64,000 nt of DNA from Arthrobacter sp. C2 (GCA_024207135.1 CP042428.1:744001-808000), one strand, 5' to 3'. Numbered from the stretch's first letter, positions 11,495 to 21,256 are shown. A program made the numbers and translations. Notes: generated by a model from the sequence alone, not told the origin.

Positions 11495-11869
11495 ATGACA
11501 ACTGCAGCCAATGAGACCACCGCAGACACCACCGAGCTTCCGAGCCACGAGGTCAAGCTTTCGGAGGTCGCAGCAGAAAAGGTCCGTTCACTGCTTGAAC
11601 AGGAAGGCCGCACCGATCTTCGGTTGCGCGTCGCCGTTCAGCCAGGGGGATGCTCGGGCCTGATTTACCAGCTCTACTTCGACGAGCGCCTGCTTGAAGG
11701 CGACGCGGTGAAGGACTACGACGGCGTTGAAGTTGTCGTGGACAAGATGAGCGTTCCCTACCTGGACGGGGCTTCGATCGACTTCGAAGACACGATTTCC
11801 AAGCAGGGCTTCACCATCGACAATCCAGCTGCCGGAGGCTCTTGCGCCTGTGGAGATTCCTTCCACTAA
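11495..11869 (+). CDS. erpA: Iron-sulfur cluster insertion protein (HesB/IscA family)
   Basis: This 124-residue A-type carrier has the three cluster-binding cysteines: one in QPGGCSGLIYQL near residue 52 and two in CACGDSF at the C-terminus. It delivers Fe-S clusters to target proteins. Its position just upstream of the cytochrome oxidase and Rieske genes fits a role in supplying the respiratory chain, although a strong terminator separates it from ctaC. GGAGGATC precedes the ATG at good spacing. Confidence 0.95.
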   Translation: MTTAANETTADTTELPSHEVKLSEVAAEKVRSLLEQEGRTDLRLRVAVQPGGCSGLIYQLYFDERLLEGDAVKDYDGVEVVVDKMSVPYLDGASIDFEDTISKQGFTIDNPAAGGSCACGDSFH

Positions 11870-11883
11870 CCCGGAACCAAATG

Positions 11884-11928
11884 CACCGCCCAAACGTTGA
11901 GACATCTTCGTCCCTGGGCGGTGTTTTG
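11884..11928 (+). terminator. Terminator after erpA
   Basis: CACCGCCCA (11884-11892) pairs with TGGGCGGTG (11915-11923) and is followed directly by TTTT. Confidence 0.85.
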
Positions 11929-11958
11929 GTCGGCATTCGCGTGCCCGAGAGGGTAAGC

Positions 11959-11984
11959 TCTACGATAAGTAGTAAAACTATGGT
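11959..11984 (+). promoter_or_regulatory. ctaC promoter region with CTAC-N5-GTAG operator
   Basis: TCTACGATAAGTAGT (11959-11973) is an imperfect palindrome with CTAC/GTAG half-sites. It lies just upstream of TATGGT (11979-11984), a TAnnnT -10 box about 90 bases before ctaC. The same motif in perfect form occurs at 21364 between ctaE and trpD. Confidence 0.5.
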
Positions 11985-12074
11985 TTTCTTCGACCTCATC
12001 AGCGTTGATTCACTTGAGTCCGGCCGCTGGGCGTCGAAGACTCATTCAGCACCAACAAAGAGGAAGGGCCGTCT

Positions 12075-12950
12075 GTGAGTTCGCAAGACCGAACCAGCAG
12101 CCGCCGGAAAGGCGTAGCCAAAGTCTTGGCTATTGCCGGCTCCGGCGCGTTGTTGTTGACGGGATGTTCAGCGGAAGTCCAGCGAGGTTGGCTCCCAAAC
12201 GTCGAACGTGACACCACCAACCACACCGGTATGATCCAGGATCTCTGGGTCAACACGTGGATTACCGTACTTCTGATCGGTATCCTGACGTGGGGCCTGA
12301 TGCTTTGGTGCATCATTGCCTACCGCCGCCGCAAGAATGACACTGGCTACCCGCGCCAGCTCAGCTATAACTTGCCCATCGAAATTTTCTACACGGCTGT
12401 GCCTCTCGTAATGGTCTTGACGTTCTTTACGTTCTCCGACCACACGGAAAAGGCCATCAACGCCCCGGTGGATTCCGAGCTCGTCGTCGACGTCCGTGCC
12501 AAGCAGTGGGCATGGGACTACAACTACAGCTACATGGGCCAGGAAAAGTACGACGCAACCGTTCAGGCCCACCTGACCGGTGAGGCCGGCCGCAAGGCCG
12601 AACTCCCGACGTTGTACTTGCCGGTTGGAAAGACCGTCACGCTCGAGCTGAACAGCCGTGATGTCATCCACTCGTTCTGGGTTCCTGCGTTCCTGCAGAA
12701 GATGGATATGTTCCCGGGCCACACCAACTACATCTACCTCACCCCGCAGGTCGAAGGGCAGTTCGACGGCAAGTGCGCCGAGCTTTGCGGCGAGTACCAC
12801 TCCGAGATGCTCTTCAACGTGAAGGTAGTGTCCGAAGGCGAATTCCTGAACCACCTGGCCACCCTGAAGGATGGCCACATCGGTGAAGACCAAGACCGCA
12901 AGCCGGGCGAGGTCAACCAGGTTTCGGCCCACACCTCGGAAGGAAAGTAA
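12075..12950 (+). CDS. ctaC: Cytochrome c oxidase subunit II
   Basis: The 291-residue protein starts with a lipoprotein signal (lipobox LLTGC), then two membrane helices (about 55-80 and 100-118), and a periplasmic cupredoxin domain. The CuA ligands are visible in DVIHSFWVPAF (His) and CAELCGEYHSEM (Cys, Glu, Cys, His, Met). It receives electrons from the cytochrome bcc complex and passes them to subunit I. The GTG start has AGAGGAAGG about 8 bases upstream. It heads the ctaC-ctaD-ctaF operon. Confidence 0.97.
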   Translation: MSSQDRTSSRRKGVAKVLAIAGSGALLLTGCSAEVQRGWLPNVERDTTNHTGMIQDLWVNTWITVLLIGILTWGLMLWCIIAYRRRKNDTGYPRQLSYNLPIEIFYTAVPLVMVLTFFTFSDHTEKAINAPVDSELVVDVRAKQWAWDYNYSYMGQEKYDATVQAHLTGEAGRKAELPTLYLPVGKTVTLELNSRDVIHSFWVPAFLQKMDMFPGHTNYIYLTPQVEGQFDGKCAELCGEYHSEMLFNVKVVSEGEFLNHLATLKDGHIGEDQDRKPGEVNQVSAHTSEGK

Positions 12951-12956
12951 TCCGTC

Positions 12957-14675
12957 GTGACTACCTATGAATACGCTACAGACGAGGCCAAAACACTTGC
13001 GCCTCGCGTGGTTCCGATCTCCAAGGGACGGATCTTCGTCAACTGGATCACTTCCACTGACCACAAGACCATCGGGTACATGTACCTGATTTCCTCCTTC
13101 GTGTTCTTCTGCATCGGCGGTGTGATGGCCCTGGTCATCCGCGCCGAGCTGTTCGAACCGGGCATGCAGATCCTGCAGACCAAGGAGCAGTACAACCAGC
13201 TGTTCACCATGCACGGCACCATCATGCTGTTGATGTTCGCCACCCCGCTCTTCGCAGGGTTCACGAACGTCATGATGCCGCTGCAGATCGGCGCACCGGA
13301 CGTGGCCTTCCCACGACTGAACGCCCTGGCCTTCTGGTTCTTCTCCTTCGGCTCGACCATCGCGTTGGCCGGATACCTGACCCCGCAGGGTGCAGCCTCC
13401 TTCGGCTGGTTCGCCTACGCACCACTGTCGAACACCACCTTCAGCCCCGGCGTCGGCGGTGACCTCTGGGTCTTCGGCCTGGCCCTGTCGGGCTTCGGCA
13501 CCATCCTGGGCGCGGTCAACTTCATCACCACGATCATCTGCCTGCGTGCACCTGGCATGACCATGTGGCGCATGTCGATCTTCACCTGGAACGCGTTGAT
13601 CACCTCGATCCTGGTCCTGATGGCCTTCCCGCCGCTGGCAGCCGCGCTGTTCGCACTGGGAGCGGACCGCCGCTTCGGCGCCCACGTCTTCGATCCCGAA
13701 GCCGGCGGCCCGATGCTGTGGCAGCACCTGTTCTGGTTCTTCGGGCACCCCGAGGTCTACATCATTGCGCTGCCGTTCTTCGGCATCGTTTCGGAGATCT
13801 TCCCGGTGTTCTCCCGCAAGCCGATCTTCGGCTACAAGGGCCTGATCTTCGCGACCATCTCCATTGCGGCGTTGTCCGTCTCGGTGTGGGCGCACCACAT
13901 GTACGCGACCGGCCAGGTCATGCTGCCGTTCTTCGGCTTCATGACGATGCTGATCGCGGTGCCAACGGGCGTGAAGTTCTTCAACTGGATCGGCACGCTC
14001 TGGCGGGGGTCGATCACCTTCGAAACCCCGATGCTCTGGAGCATCGGTTTCATGGTGACCTTCCTCTTCGGCGGCCTGACCGGAATCATCCTGGCGGCCC
14101 CGCCGCTGGACTTCCACGTCTCGGACACCTACTTCGTCGTCGCACACTTCCACTACGTGGTCTTCGGCACCGTGGTGTTCGCGATGTTCGCCGGATTCTA
14201 CTTCTGGTGGCCCAAGTGGACCGGCAAGATGCTCAACGAGCGCCTGGGCAAGATCCACTTCTGGTTGCTGTTCGTGGGCTTCCACGGCACGTTCCTGATC
14301 CAGCACTGGCTGGGCGTCATCGGCATGCCGCGTCGTTACGCGGACTACATGCCCGAAGACGGGTTCACCACCATGAACCAGTTCTCCACCGTGTTCGCCT
14401 TCATCCTGGGCATGTCGATGATCCCGTTCTTCTGGAACGTTTGGACCACGCACCGCCACGCGAAGAAGGTCACCGTGGACGATCCGTGGGGCTTCGGTGC
14501 ATCGCTGGAATGGGCAACCTCCTGCCCGCCGCCGCGCCACAACTTCCACTCGATCCCGCGCATCCGTTCCGAGCGCCCGGCTCTTGACCTCCACCACCCG
14601 GAACTGAGCGCACGCTCGACCCCGGAAACCGCGGTGGCCAAGATCTTCGGCCCGGCTGACCAGAAGGACAAGTAG
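12957..14675 (+). CDS. ctaD: Cytochrome c oxidase subunit I (aa3)
   Basis: This 572-residue, 12-helix protein carries the haem-copper oxidase ligands: MHGTIM (haem a His), [10 protein letters not shown] (CuB His and cross-linked Tyr), WAHHMY (CuB His pair) and [10 protein letters not shown] (haem a3 and a His). It is the proton-pumping catalytic core reducing O2. The GTG is 7 bases after the ctaC stop, with GGAAGGAAAG at the end of ctaC as ribosome-binding site. A soluble C-terminal extension of about 50 residues contains [19 protein letters not shown], usual in actinobacteria. Confidence 0.98.
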   Translation: MTTYEYATDEAKTLAPRVVPISKGRIFVNWITSTDHKTIGYMYLISSFVFFCIGGVMALVIRAELFEPGMQILQTKEQYNQLFTMHGTIMLLMFATPLFAGFTNVMMPLQIGAPDVAFPRLNALAFWFFSFGSTIALAGYLTPQGAASFGWFAYAPLSNTTFSPGVGGDLWVFGLALSGFGTILGAVNFITTIICLRAPGMTMWRMSIFTWNALITSILVLMAFPPLAAALFALGADRRFGAHVFDPEAGGPMLWQHLFWFFGHPEVYIIALPFFGIVSEIFPVFSRKPIFGYKGLIFATISIAALSVSVWAHHMYATGQVMLPFFGFMTMLIAVPTGVKFFNWIGTLWRGSITFETPMLWSIGFMVTFLFGGLTGIILAAPPLDFHVSDTYFVVAHFHYVVFGTVVFAMFAGFYFWWPKWTGKMLNERLGKIHFWLLFVGFHGTFLIQHWLGVIGMPRRYADYMPEDGFTTMNQFSTVFAFILGMSMIPFFWNVWTTHRHAKKVTVDDPWGFGASLEWATSCPPPRHNFHSIPRIRSERPALDLHHPELSARSTPETAVAKIFGPADQKDK

Positions 14676-14677
14676 AG

Positions 14678-15079
14678 ATGAAAGTAGAATCTTGGCTCTT
14701 CCTTGGCGGCGTGTTCTTCTTCACGCCGGTGGCCATCGTCTACGGGATCATGACCAAGTGGAATGAACCCGTTGGCGTACTGGCAACGTTCATGCTTGTG
14801 GGTATGACGCTCATGGTCGGTTGGTACCTGCTGCACACCTCCCGTCGGGTTGGCGCGCGTCCCGAGGACCGCGTTGACGGCGACATCCACGAGAACGCGG
14901 GCGCCATTGGCCTGTTCGCTCCGTGGAGCTGGTGGCCGCTGGTCCTCGGCACCGGTGCCGCAGTCGGTTTCCTCGGCCTGGCCGTGGGCTTCTGGGTCCT
15001 GTACATCGGCGTCGGCTTCACGATCATCGGCCTCGTCGGCTGGGTCTACGAGTTCAGCCGCGGCAACCACGCCCACTAA
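14678..15079 (+). CDS. ctaF: Cytochrome c oxidase subunit IV (CtaF type)
   Basis: This 133-residue protein has four predicted membrane helices (about 4-22, 30-50, 80-100, 103-123), with the loop HTSRRVGARPEDRVDGDIHENAGAIG typical of the actinobacterial subunit IV. It stabilises the aa3 oxidase within the bcc-aa3 supercomplex and has no catalytic residues. It begins 3 bases after the ctaD stop, so it is co-transcribed and probably translationally coupled, and it is followed by a terminator. Confidence 0.94.
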   Translation: MKVESWLFLGGVFFFTPVAIVYGIMTKWNEPVGVLATFMLVGMTLMVGWYLLHTSRRVGARPEDRVDGDIHENAGAIGLFAPWSWWPLVLGTGAAVGFLGLAVGFWVLYIGVGFTIIGLVGWVYEFSRGNHAH

Positions 15080-15109
15080 CACGGGCATGGCGCACGCACG
15101 CTAAATCAT

Positions 15110-15164
15110 CGGAAGCGGTGTTTCCTTCCCCCTCGGGGGAATCGGAACACCGCTTCCGGCATTT
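15110..15164 (+). terminator. Terminator after ctaF
   Basis: A 15-bp stem with one bulged T (15110-15125 with 15144-15158) encloses a second stem of TTCCCCC/GGGGGAA, and ATTTAA follows. Confidence 0.85.
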
Positions 15165-15237
15165 AAGCTCCGGGCCCCGATGCGCGAGAATGGAAGCAGG
15201 ACGGGCCGGGTGACGGCCCGGGGACAATGGAGCAACA

Positions 15238-16023
15238 GTGAAACCCTATGCGCCGCAGCCCAAGGTCCAGGGCACCTTGGACCCGGAATCTCCGCTCGGG
15301 AAGTACCGGCAGATCAGGGAGATCCTTCGCACCCATGCCCGGACCGTCTGCCAACCCGGTTACCGGCTCCCGCCCGAACGCGAACTGGCCGAGGGCTTCA
15401 ACGTGGCGCGCAAGACCCTGCGCCAGGCTATCGACTCGCTGGTGGAGGACCAGGTCCTCAAGCGCGTTGTCGGGGTTGGCACCTTCGTCGCGCACCCGAA
15501 GGTCGACCTGCAGGTCCGGCTGAACTCCTACAGCGAGGAAATGGTGCGCCGCGGGATGGTCCCCGATGCGCACGTGCTGCGCTTCGAGGAGGTTCCGGCC
15601 TCCGGCTCGCTGTCGCGGCACATGGAGATCGACGAGGGAGCTCCGGTGATCCGCTTCAGCCGCCTGCTGCTGGCCGACGGGAAGCCGATGAGCTTGGATG
15701 AGAACTTCATGCCCAGCGAGCTGGTGCCCGGGTTCCTGAACGACCCGCCGCCGATTTCCCTCTACCAGTCGCTGCACGAACGCTACAACCTGATCCTGGA
15801 GTGGGGAGAGGACCAGATCGAAAGCACCGCGGCCACCAGCGAGCACGCCGGGCTGCTGCAGGTCGATGTCGGGTTCCCGCTGCTGCGCATCACCCGGTAC
15901 GCCTTCGTGGGCGAGGGGCTGGTGGACTATTCGATCTCGCTCTACCGTTCGGACCGCTACAAGCTCTTCGTGCCGCTGGAACGGCAGGGGAGCCGCAGCC
16001 CGCGCTACACCACCCTCAGGTAG
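15238..16023 (+). CDS. GntR family regulator (HutC/UTRA subfamily)
   Basis: The winged helix-turn-helix lies at about residues 20-90 (GYRLPPERELAEGFNVARKT), followed by a UTRA effector-binding domain (about 95-250) containing FSRLLLADGKPMS and the closing SISLYRSDRYKLFVPL. This makes it a HutC-type GntR repressor, which usually senses a sugar phosphate or other small metabolite. The target is unknown, as neither neighbour suggests an obvious regulon. The GTG start has a weak ATGGAG upstream. Length (261) is normal. Confidence 0.9.
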   Translation: MKPYAPQPKVQGTLDPESPLGKYRQIREILRTHARTVCQPGYRLPPERELAEGFNVARKTLRQAIDSLVEDQVLKRVVGVGTFVAHPKVDLQVRLNSYSEEMVRRGMVPDAHVLRFEEVPASGSLSRHMEIDEGAPVIRFSRLLLADGKPMSLDENFMPSELVPGFLNDPPPISLYQSLHERYNLILEWGEDQIESTAATSEHAGLLQVDVGFPLLRITRYAFVGEGLVDYSISLYRSDRYKLFVPLERQGSRSPRYTTLR

Positions 16024-16224
16024 TTCCGGGTCGCACAGGGGGCCGTGGGCGGCCGCACACGGGCCATCCCGCCAAGTGCGCGGGCCGCTTCGGCTCCCGC
16101 GCGCGCTTGCCGCCCGTGCTCTCCGCAGGGGGAGCGCCGCTCCCGGCAACCACGTGCCGTGCTGGCAGCCAGGCCGTGCGAAGCCGGGGTTCGAATGCCC
16201 GGCCGGGACGAGGGCGCGGCGCGC

Positions 16225-16632
16225 TCAGCCGGCTTCCGCCAGCGGTTCAAAGAGTTCGACGAGGTTCCCCGAGGGGTCTTCCACCAGGGCCTGGCTTCCG
16301 CCGACGCCGACAACCACATCCATGCGCAAGGGAACCCCACGCGCCACCAGCCTCCCAACCAGGGCCGCCAGGTTCGCGACTTCCAGGGAAATCCGGTTCC
16401 AGCCGCCGGGGGCGGGCATCGTGCCGTCGGCCATGGCGCTGCCGCCGCCACCGGGAGTCCCATCGGGCCCCCGGGACCCGGGAGCACTGAGCAGCAGCCT
16501 CAAGGCGCCGCGTTCAAGGATCGCGAAACCCGGTGCCGGGTGCATCAGGGTGGAGAACCCAAGATCCCCGACGTAGAAGGCGATCGCGGCATCGACGTCG
16601 TGAACGATATAGCGGATGCTTGCCTGTTCCAT
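16225..16632 (-). CDS. VOC family (glyoxalase/bleomycin-resistance fold) protein
   Basis: This 135-residue protein shows the vicinal-oxygen-chelate repeat: IRYIVHDVDAAIAFYVGDLGF at the start (written here only as the first beta-alpha-beta unit), a Gly-rich loop around residues 60-75, and a second unit ending in VEDPSGNLVELFEPL. Members include metal-dependent lyases, dioxygenases and drug-binding proteins, so the exact role is open. The metal ligands expected of active enzymes are only partly evident (His in the first unit, Glu in NLVELF). It stands alone, convergent with the GntR gene. Confidence 0.82.
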   Translation of the reverse strand: MEQASIRYIVHDVDAAIAFYVGDLGFSTLMHPAPGFAILERGALRLLLSAPGSRGPDGTPGGGGSAMADGTMPAPGGWNRISLEVANLAALVGRLVARGVPLRMDVVVGVGGSQALVEDPSGNLVELFEPLAEAG

Positions 16633-16957
16633 GGTCGTTGTCCCATTGCGTGGTGGTGCCCGGATGGTGGACGCGGTGCCCGGATCCGTGGGCCGGGCCC
16701 GCGCCGCCGCCTGGCAGGGTGTGGACGTTGTTGCCCCTCACCCCATCTTGTCACCGGAGCCGCCGGAGGGGATCCCGCGCAGCCGGGAAATCCCGATCCC
16801 GTCAACGACACCGGCCCCGGAGCGGGGGAGCGGGCCCTGCATGGCGGTGCACCCAGCCGGCGCGGAAATGGCCCGTGAGACGGAAAAGACGCCTTAAACA
16901 CCGCTGGGGCCCGCCAATTGGCGGGCCCCAGCGGCCAGGAATGAATCCTGGCAGGTG
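16633..16957. other. Gene-free interval upstream of the VOC gene and downstream of qcrB
   Basis: No convincing frame was found. The only structure is the qcrB terminator at 16901-16934. Confidence 0.6.
16901..16934 (-). terminator. Terminator after qcrB
   Basis: A perfect 34-base palindrome (two 17-base arms with no separate loop) lies 24 bases after the qcrB stop. On the minus strand it is followed by TGTTTAAGG. Confidence 0.85.
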
Positions 16958-18634
16958 CTACTTCTCGATGGACTCCGTGGAGGAACCTTCGATTTCTGCC
17001 GGACCGTGTCCGTGCTCTGCCTTCAGTGCTGCCAACTCGGACGGCGTCACCGGGGCAACGCGGTCCTCGAAGAAGAACTTGGACAGGGCGCCGCGGCGCT
17101 TCTCGCTGCGGCTGATGTGGCCGGCGGCGTTCGGCTGTGCGGGAATGACCTTGCGGTCCTCGTAGTTCACCAGCGTGTGCAGCTTGTACACGTCCATGTC
17201 CGCGTGGCGCTCCGAGAAGGCGCCTTCGGGCGACATCTCGATGACGCCGGTCTCGCGACCGTGCAGCACGATCTCGCGGTCCTTGCGCTGCAGCGACAGT
17301 GCGATGCGGCGGGCGACGACGAAGCCCAGGATCGGGCCGAGGATGAACAGCACGCGCAACCAGTAGGTGACGTCGTTCAGCGAGACGTGGAAGTGCGTGG
17401 CGATCAAGTCGGAGGAGGCAGCTGCCCACATCACGCAGTAGGACACAACGCCGGCAACACCCATGCCCGTACGGAACGGGGCGTTGCGCGGGCGATCCAG
17501 CAGGTGGTGTTCGCGCTTGTCCTTGGTGACCCAACTTTCGATCCACGGCCATGCGAACATGATCGTGAACATGATGCCGGCCGGGATAAGCGCCGGAACC
17601 AGGACGTTGAGGCTCAGCGTGTTCACGCCCCAGGGGAACGGGATGTTCCACTCGAAGGAGAAGTTCCCCAGCACGCCGGGCATCAGGCGCAAGGCGCCAT
17701 CGACGAATCCGATGTACCAGTCCGGCTGGGTACCGGCCGAAACCGGTGACGGGTCGTAAGGCCCGTAGTTCCAGACCGGGTTGATCGTCAGCAATCCGGA
17801 GATTGCCGCGACGATGCCGTAGACGATGAAGAAGAATCCGCCGGCCTTCGCTGCGTACACCGGGCCGACCGGGAAGCCAACGACGTTGTCGTTGGTGCGG
17901 CCCGGGCCGGGGTACTGGGTGTGCTTGTGCACGACCACCATGAACAGGTGGATGCCGACCATCAGCAGGATGATCGCCGGAACGATCATGATGTGCAGCG
18001 AGTACAGGCGCGGAATGATCAGCGTGCCCGGGAATTCCCCACCGAAGAGGAACAGCGAAATGTAGGTGCCAACCAGCGGGATCGACTTCACGACGCCGTC
18101 GATGATGCGCAGGCCGTTGCCGGAGAGCAGGTCATCGGGGAGCGAGTAGCCGGTGAAGCCCGCGGCCATGGCCAGGATGAGCAGCACGCCGCCGACAACC
18201 CAGTTCAGTTCGCGGGGCTTGCGGAATGCGCCGGTGAAGAACACGCGGAGCATGTGGACCGACACGGCGGCAACGAAGAGGATCGCGGACCAGTGGTGGA
18301 CCTGGCGCATGAACAGGCCGCCACGCACGTCGAAGGAGATGTCCAACGTCGAGGCGTAGGCGGCGGACATGCCAATGCCCCGGAGCGGGTTGTACGAACC
18401 GTTGTAGATGACGTGTGCCATCGACGGGTCGAAGAAGAACGTCAGGAACGTTCCCGAGATCAGCAGCAGGACGAAGGTGTACAGTGCCACCTCGCCGAAC
18501 ATGAAGGACCAGTGGTCAGGGAAGATCTTGCGACCGAATTCCTTGACGATTCCCGAACCGCCGACACGCTGGTCGACGAAGTGGGCGATCCGTCCGGTCG
18601 AAGTCTTCGGAGTGTACTCAGTAGTGGTGCTCAT
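16958..18634 (-). CDS. qcrB: Cytochrome bc1 complex cytochrome b subunit
   Basis: The 558-residue protein has the cytochrome b core with paired haem ligands in RQVHHWSAILFVAAVSVHMLR and a second pair in the LHIMIVPAIILLMVGIHLF helix (quoted in part by key His residues). The PDWYIGFVDGALRLMPG segment stands in the Qo-site region, whose PDWY replaces the PEWY of other bacteria, as is usual for actinobacteria. The long hydrophilic C-terminus (about 420-558) is also actinobacterial. It oxidises menaquinol in the bcc-aa3 supercomplex and starts 3 bases after the qcrA stop. Confidence 0.96.
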   Translation of the reverse strand: MSTTTEYTPKTSTGRIAHFVDQRVGGSGIVKEFGRKIFPDHWSFMFGEVALYTFVLLLISGTFLTFFFDPSMAHVIYNGSYNPLRGIGMSAAYASTLDISFDVRGGLFMRQVHHWSAILFVAAVSVHMLRVFFTGAFRKPRELNWVVGGVLLILAMAAGFTGYSLPDDLLSGNGLRIIDGVVKSIPLVGTYISLFLFGGEFPGTLIIPRLYSLHIMIVPAIILLMVGIHLFMVVVHKHTQYPGPGRTNDNVVGFPVGPVYAAKAGGFFFIVYGIVAAISGLLTINPVWNYGPYDPSPVSAGTQPDWYIGFVDGALRLMPGVLGNFSFEWNIPFPWGVNTLSLNVLVPALIPAGIMFTIMFAWPWIESWVTKDKREHHLLDRPRNAPFRTGMGVAGVVSYCVMWAAASSDLIATHFHVSLNDVTYWLRVLFILGPILGFVVARRIALSLQRKDREIVLHGRETGVIEMSPEGAFSERHADMDVYKLHTLVNYEDRKVIPAQPNAAGHISRSEKRRGALSKFFFEDRVAPVTPSELAALKAEHGHGPAEIEGSSTESIEK

Positions 18635-18637
18635 GGA

Positions 18638-19681
18638 TTAGCCACGCTCCCAGTAGCTCGGACCAACAGGCTCGTGGAAGTCGCTCTGGGCGACAAGGAA
18701 GCCGTTGGCGTCAACCTTGATCGGCAGCTGCGGCAATGCGCGTCCGGCCGGGCCGAAGATGACCTTGCATTCCTGCGTCAGGTCGAAGGTCGACTGGTGG
18801 CACGGGCACAGCAGGTGGTGCGTCTGCTGCTCGTAAAGTGCAACCGGGCAACCGACGTGGGTGCAGATCTTCGAGTAGGCAACGATGCCCTGGTAGTGCC
18901 AGTCCTCGCGGCCCTCGGAGATTTCCATCTTGTCGGGATCCAGGCGCATCAACAGCACAACGGCCTTCGCCTTTTCGTTGAGTACGTCTTCCGCCTCGTC
19001 CAGGCCCTCGGGAATGACGTGGAAGACCGAACCGATCTGCACGTCCGAGGCCTTGATGGGGGTTCCGGAGGGATCGCGGGTGAGGCGAACGTCCGTGTCC
19101 CACATGGTGTGGCGCAGCTGCTCAACCATTTCGCCGGCGTTCTTGCCGGTGCGGTCGAGGTCGCGGAACATGAAGATGGCCGGGATCGGGGCCAAGGCAA
19201 TGGCACCAATGAGGGTGTTGCGAATGAGCGGACGGCGCTTGATGCCGGTCTCTTCGATCACCTGGTTGATGATTTCCTCGGCGTCCTTGCGATCAGCCTC
19301 TGGGGTGATCTCGTGGCGCATCTCCGAGATTTCGTGGTCCGGCATCAGGGTCTTTGCCCAGTGAACGATGCCGATACCGATGCCGAGCATGGCAAATGTG
19401 GTGCCAAGGCCGAGCATCGCGTTCTGGACACGGATTTCCGAGATGTTTTCCGGACGTCCGAGAACGAAGTAAGCAATAAAGAACGACAGTGTTCCGATGA
19501 TGGAGATGATGAACAGCAGCGCTACCTGACGCTCTGCTCGCTTCTCTGCATGCGGGTCGGTATCTGCCAAGCGCTTCCGATGCGGCGGAAGGCCGGGGTC
19601 CTGGAATTTATCCAGGGTTCCCGTGCCAGCCTTAGCAACGGTGCCCGAGTCGTCCGGACTGCCGTGACTATGGTCGCCCAT
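18638..19681 (-). CDS. qcrA: Cytochrome bc1 complex Rieske iron-sulfur subunit
   Basis: The [2Fe-2S] ligands are in CTHVGCP and CPCHQSTFD near residues 290-315. Three N-terminal membrane helices (about 55-80, 88-108 and 150-170) mark the actinobacterial form. It carries electrons from menaquinol to the di-haem cytochrome QcrC. The start used here (MGDHSHGS) has AAGGATGAG upstream; an ATG 30 bases further out (19711) lacks a ribosome-binding site. It lies between qcrC and qcrB with short gaps, all on one leftward transcript. Confidence 0.94.
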   Translation of the reverse strand: MGDHSHGSPDDSGTVAKAGTGTLDKFQDPGLPPHRKRLADTDPHAEKRAERQVALLFIISIIGTLSFFIAYFVLGRPENISEIRVQNAMLGLGTTFAMLGIGIGIVHWAKTLMPDHEISEMRHEITPEADRKDAEEIINQVIEETGIKRRPLIRNTLIGAIALAPIPAIFMFRDLDRTGKNAGEMVEQLRHTMWDTDVRLTRDPSGTPIKASDVQIGSVFHVIPEGLDEAEDVLNEKAKAVVLLMRLDPDKMEISEGREDWHYQGIVAYSKICTHVGCPVALYEQQTHHLLCPCHQSTFDLTQECKVIFGPAGRALPQLPIKVDANGFLVAQSDFHEPVGPSYWERG

Positions 19682-19750
19682 GTTGTCTCTCATCCTTTTC
19701 TCAAGATTCATTAGTACGTAGTGATGTTGGCGGCGCTAGCCGCCAGCGGC

Positions 19751-20539
19751 CTATGAAGGACGCGAAGTGAGCCAGATGGTGAAGGCGATGATGATGCCCA
19801 AACCAGCGGTCCAGATGAAGAGACCTTCAGCGACCGGACCAAGGGAGCCAAGCTTGGCTCCGCCCGGCGAGCCCTGGGATTCAATTTCCTTCAGGAAGGT
19901 GATGACGTCACGCTTCTCGTCGGGGGTGATGTTCGAGTCGTTGAAGACGGGCATGTTCTGCGGACCGGTGATCATGGCCTCGTAGATGTGCTTTTCCGAT
20001 ACGCCGGCCAGGGCCGGGGCAAACTTGCCGCGCGTTAGTGCGCCGCCGGCAGCGGCGGCGTTGTGACACATTGCGCAGTTCACGCGGAATACCGTACCGC
20101 CCGCGGCGGAGTCGCCATGGGACGTATCGAGCATGTCTTCGGACGGGATAGCCGGTCCGGCGCCCAGGCTGGCCACGAATGCGGAGAGCTGGGAGATCTG
20201 GGCGTCATCGAACTGTACCGGCTTGGCCTGAGCCTGCGGCCCCTGCATCTGCATCGGCATACGGCCGGTACCGACCTGGAAGTCGACTGCAGCGGCGCCA
20301 ACGCCAATCAGCGAAGGACCGTCAGCCGATCCTTCAGCATTCAAACCGTGGCAGGTAGCGCAGTTTGCGATGAAGAGCTTGTTGCCTTCCTCGATGTCAC
20401 TTGCGCTGTATCCTGTGGCCGCCTTGGCCTCGTTGACGCTGCCGGCGGCCATGTACAGGCCTCCAGTGATGAGCAATCCCATCAACAGCAGTGCGACGGC
20501 GGCGAGTGGATGGCGGCGCCTTTGCGAAAGAGCCTTCAC
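19751..20539 (-). CDS. qcrC: Di-haem cytochrome c subunit of the bcc complex
   Basis: Two CxxCH haem-binding motifs, CATCHG and CAMCHN, lie in a duplicated cytochrome c fold, with matching Met ligands likely in RMPMQM and QNMPVF. An N-terminal signal-anchor (about 10-30) and a C-terminal helix (about 240-258) tether it to the membrane. It bridges QcrB/QcrA and the CuA centre directly, replacing soluble cytochrome c. Of two in-frame GTG codons, the inner one has GAGGAACC at ideal spacing and was chosen; the outer is at 20554. Confidence 0.95.
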   Translation of the reverse strand: MKALSQRRRHPLAAVALLLMGLLITGGLYMAAGSVNEAKAATGYSASDIEEGNKLFIANCATCHGLNAEGSADGPSLIGVGAAAVDFQVGTGRMPMQMQGPQAQAKPVQFDDAQISQLSAFVASLGAGPAIPSEDMLDTSHGDSAAGGTVFRVNCAMCHNAAAAGGALTRGKFAPALAGVSEKHIYEAMITGPQNMPVFNDSNITPDEKRDVITFLKEIESQGSPGGAKLGSLGPVAEGLFIWTAGLGIIIAFTIWLTSRPS

Positions 20540-20605
20540 TTGCTGGTTCCTCACTTATTTCTTAGAACGGGGAGTTGCCATTGGTAGGCAACGATGTGGG
20601 TTGCG

Positions 20606-21244
20606 CTACTTCAGGAAGTAGATGATCGCGAACAGTGCGATCCACACGACGTCGACGAAGTGCCAGTAGTACGACACAACGATCGCACCGGTTGCCTCGT
20701 AGTGACCGAACTTACGTGCAATGAGCGCACGTCCGATGATCATCATGAAGGCAATGAGGCCGCCAGCCACGTGCAAGCCGTGGAAGCCGGTGGTCATGTA
20801 GAAGACGGAGCCGTAGGCGTTGGAGTTCATGGCAATGCCGTGAGCCACCAGTTCGGTGTACTCGTAGGCCTGCACGGAAACGAAGATGGCACCGAGGATG
20901 ACGGTCAGGACGAACCATTCCACCATTCCCCATTCCTTCAAGTTGAACAGTCCGCCGGTGCGGCGAGGCTTAAGATCCTCGGCACGGAAGACACCCAACT
21001 GGCAGGAGAATGAGCTCGAGACCAGGATGATCGTGTTAACGAGTGCGAACGGAACGTTGAGTTTCTCGGTTTCGGTCGCCCACATCTCCGGCGATGCAGC
21101 ACGGAGTGTGAAGTACATGGCGAAAAGCGCGGCAAAGAACATCAGCTCGCTGGCAAGCCAGACGACAGTTCCTACCGACACCATGTTGGGACGGTTCGGC
21201 GCAGCTTGCGCCGGGGCATTTAGGGCATGAGTCGCAGTTGTCAC
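20606..21244 (-). CDS. ctaE: Cytochrome c oxidase subunit III
   Basis: This 212-residue protein has five membrane helices, with the family features [14 protein letters not shown] near residue 30 and [10 protein letters not shown] near residue 150. It is the haem-copper oxidase subunit III that stabilises subunit I. The GTG start at 21244 lies 6 bases after CATAAT (21251-21256 on the minus strand) and has no ribosome-binding site, so the mRNA is probably leaderless. An outer ATG at 21313 would add an unconserved N-terminus. It heads ctaE-qcrC-qcrA-qcrB. Confidence 0.95.
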   Translation of the reverse strand: MTTATHALNAPAQAAPNRPNMVSVGTVVWLASELMFFAALFAMYFTLRAASPEMWATETEKLNVPFALVNTIILVSSSFSCQLGVFRAEDLKPRRTGGLFNLKEWGMVEWFVLTVILGAIFVSVQAYEYTELVAHGIAMNSNAYGSVFYMTTGFHGLHVAGGLIAFMMIIGRALIARKFGHYEATGAIVVSYYWHFVDVVWIALFAIIYFLK

Positions 21245-21250
21245 AGAGCC

Positions 21251-21256
21251 ATTATG
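21251..21256 (-). promoter_or_regulatory. -10 box of ctaE-qcrCAB
   Basis: CATAAT on the minus strand ends 6 bases before the ctaE GTG, placing the transcription start at the start codon itself. No clear -35 hexamer is visible. Confidence 0.5.

Noticed and set aside
12168-14597. A very long leftward frame opposite ctaC and ctaD
   Set aside because: Its product is an Arg/Glu/His-rich shadow of the oxidase genes, which have all expected ligands on the other strand.
16170-16200. A T-arm-like GGGTTCGAATG sequence suggesting a tRNA
   Set aside because: The G53/C61-equivalent pair is mismatched and no acceptor or anticodon arm can be placed around it.
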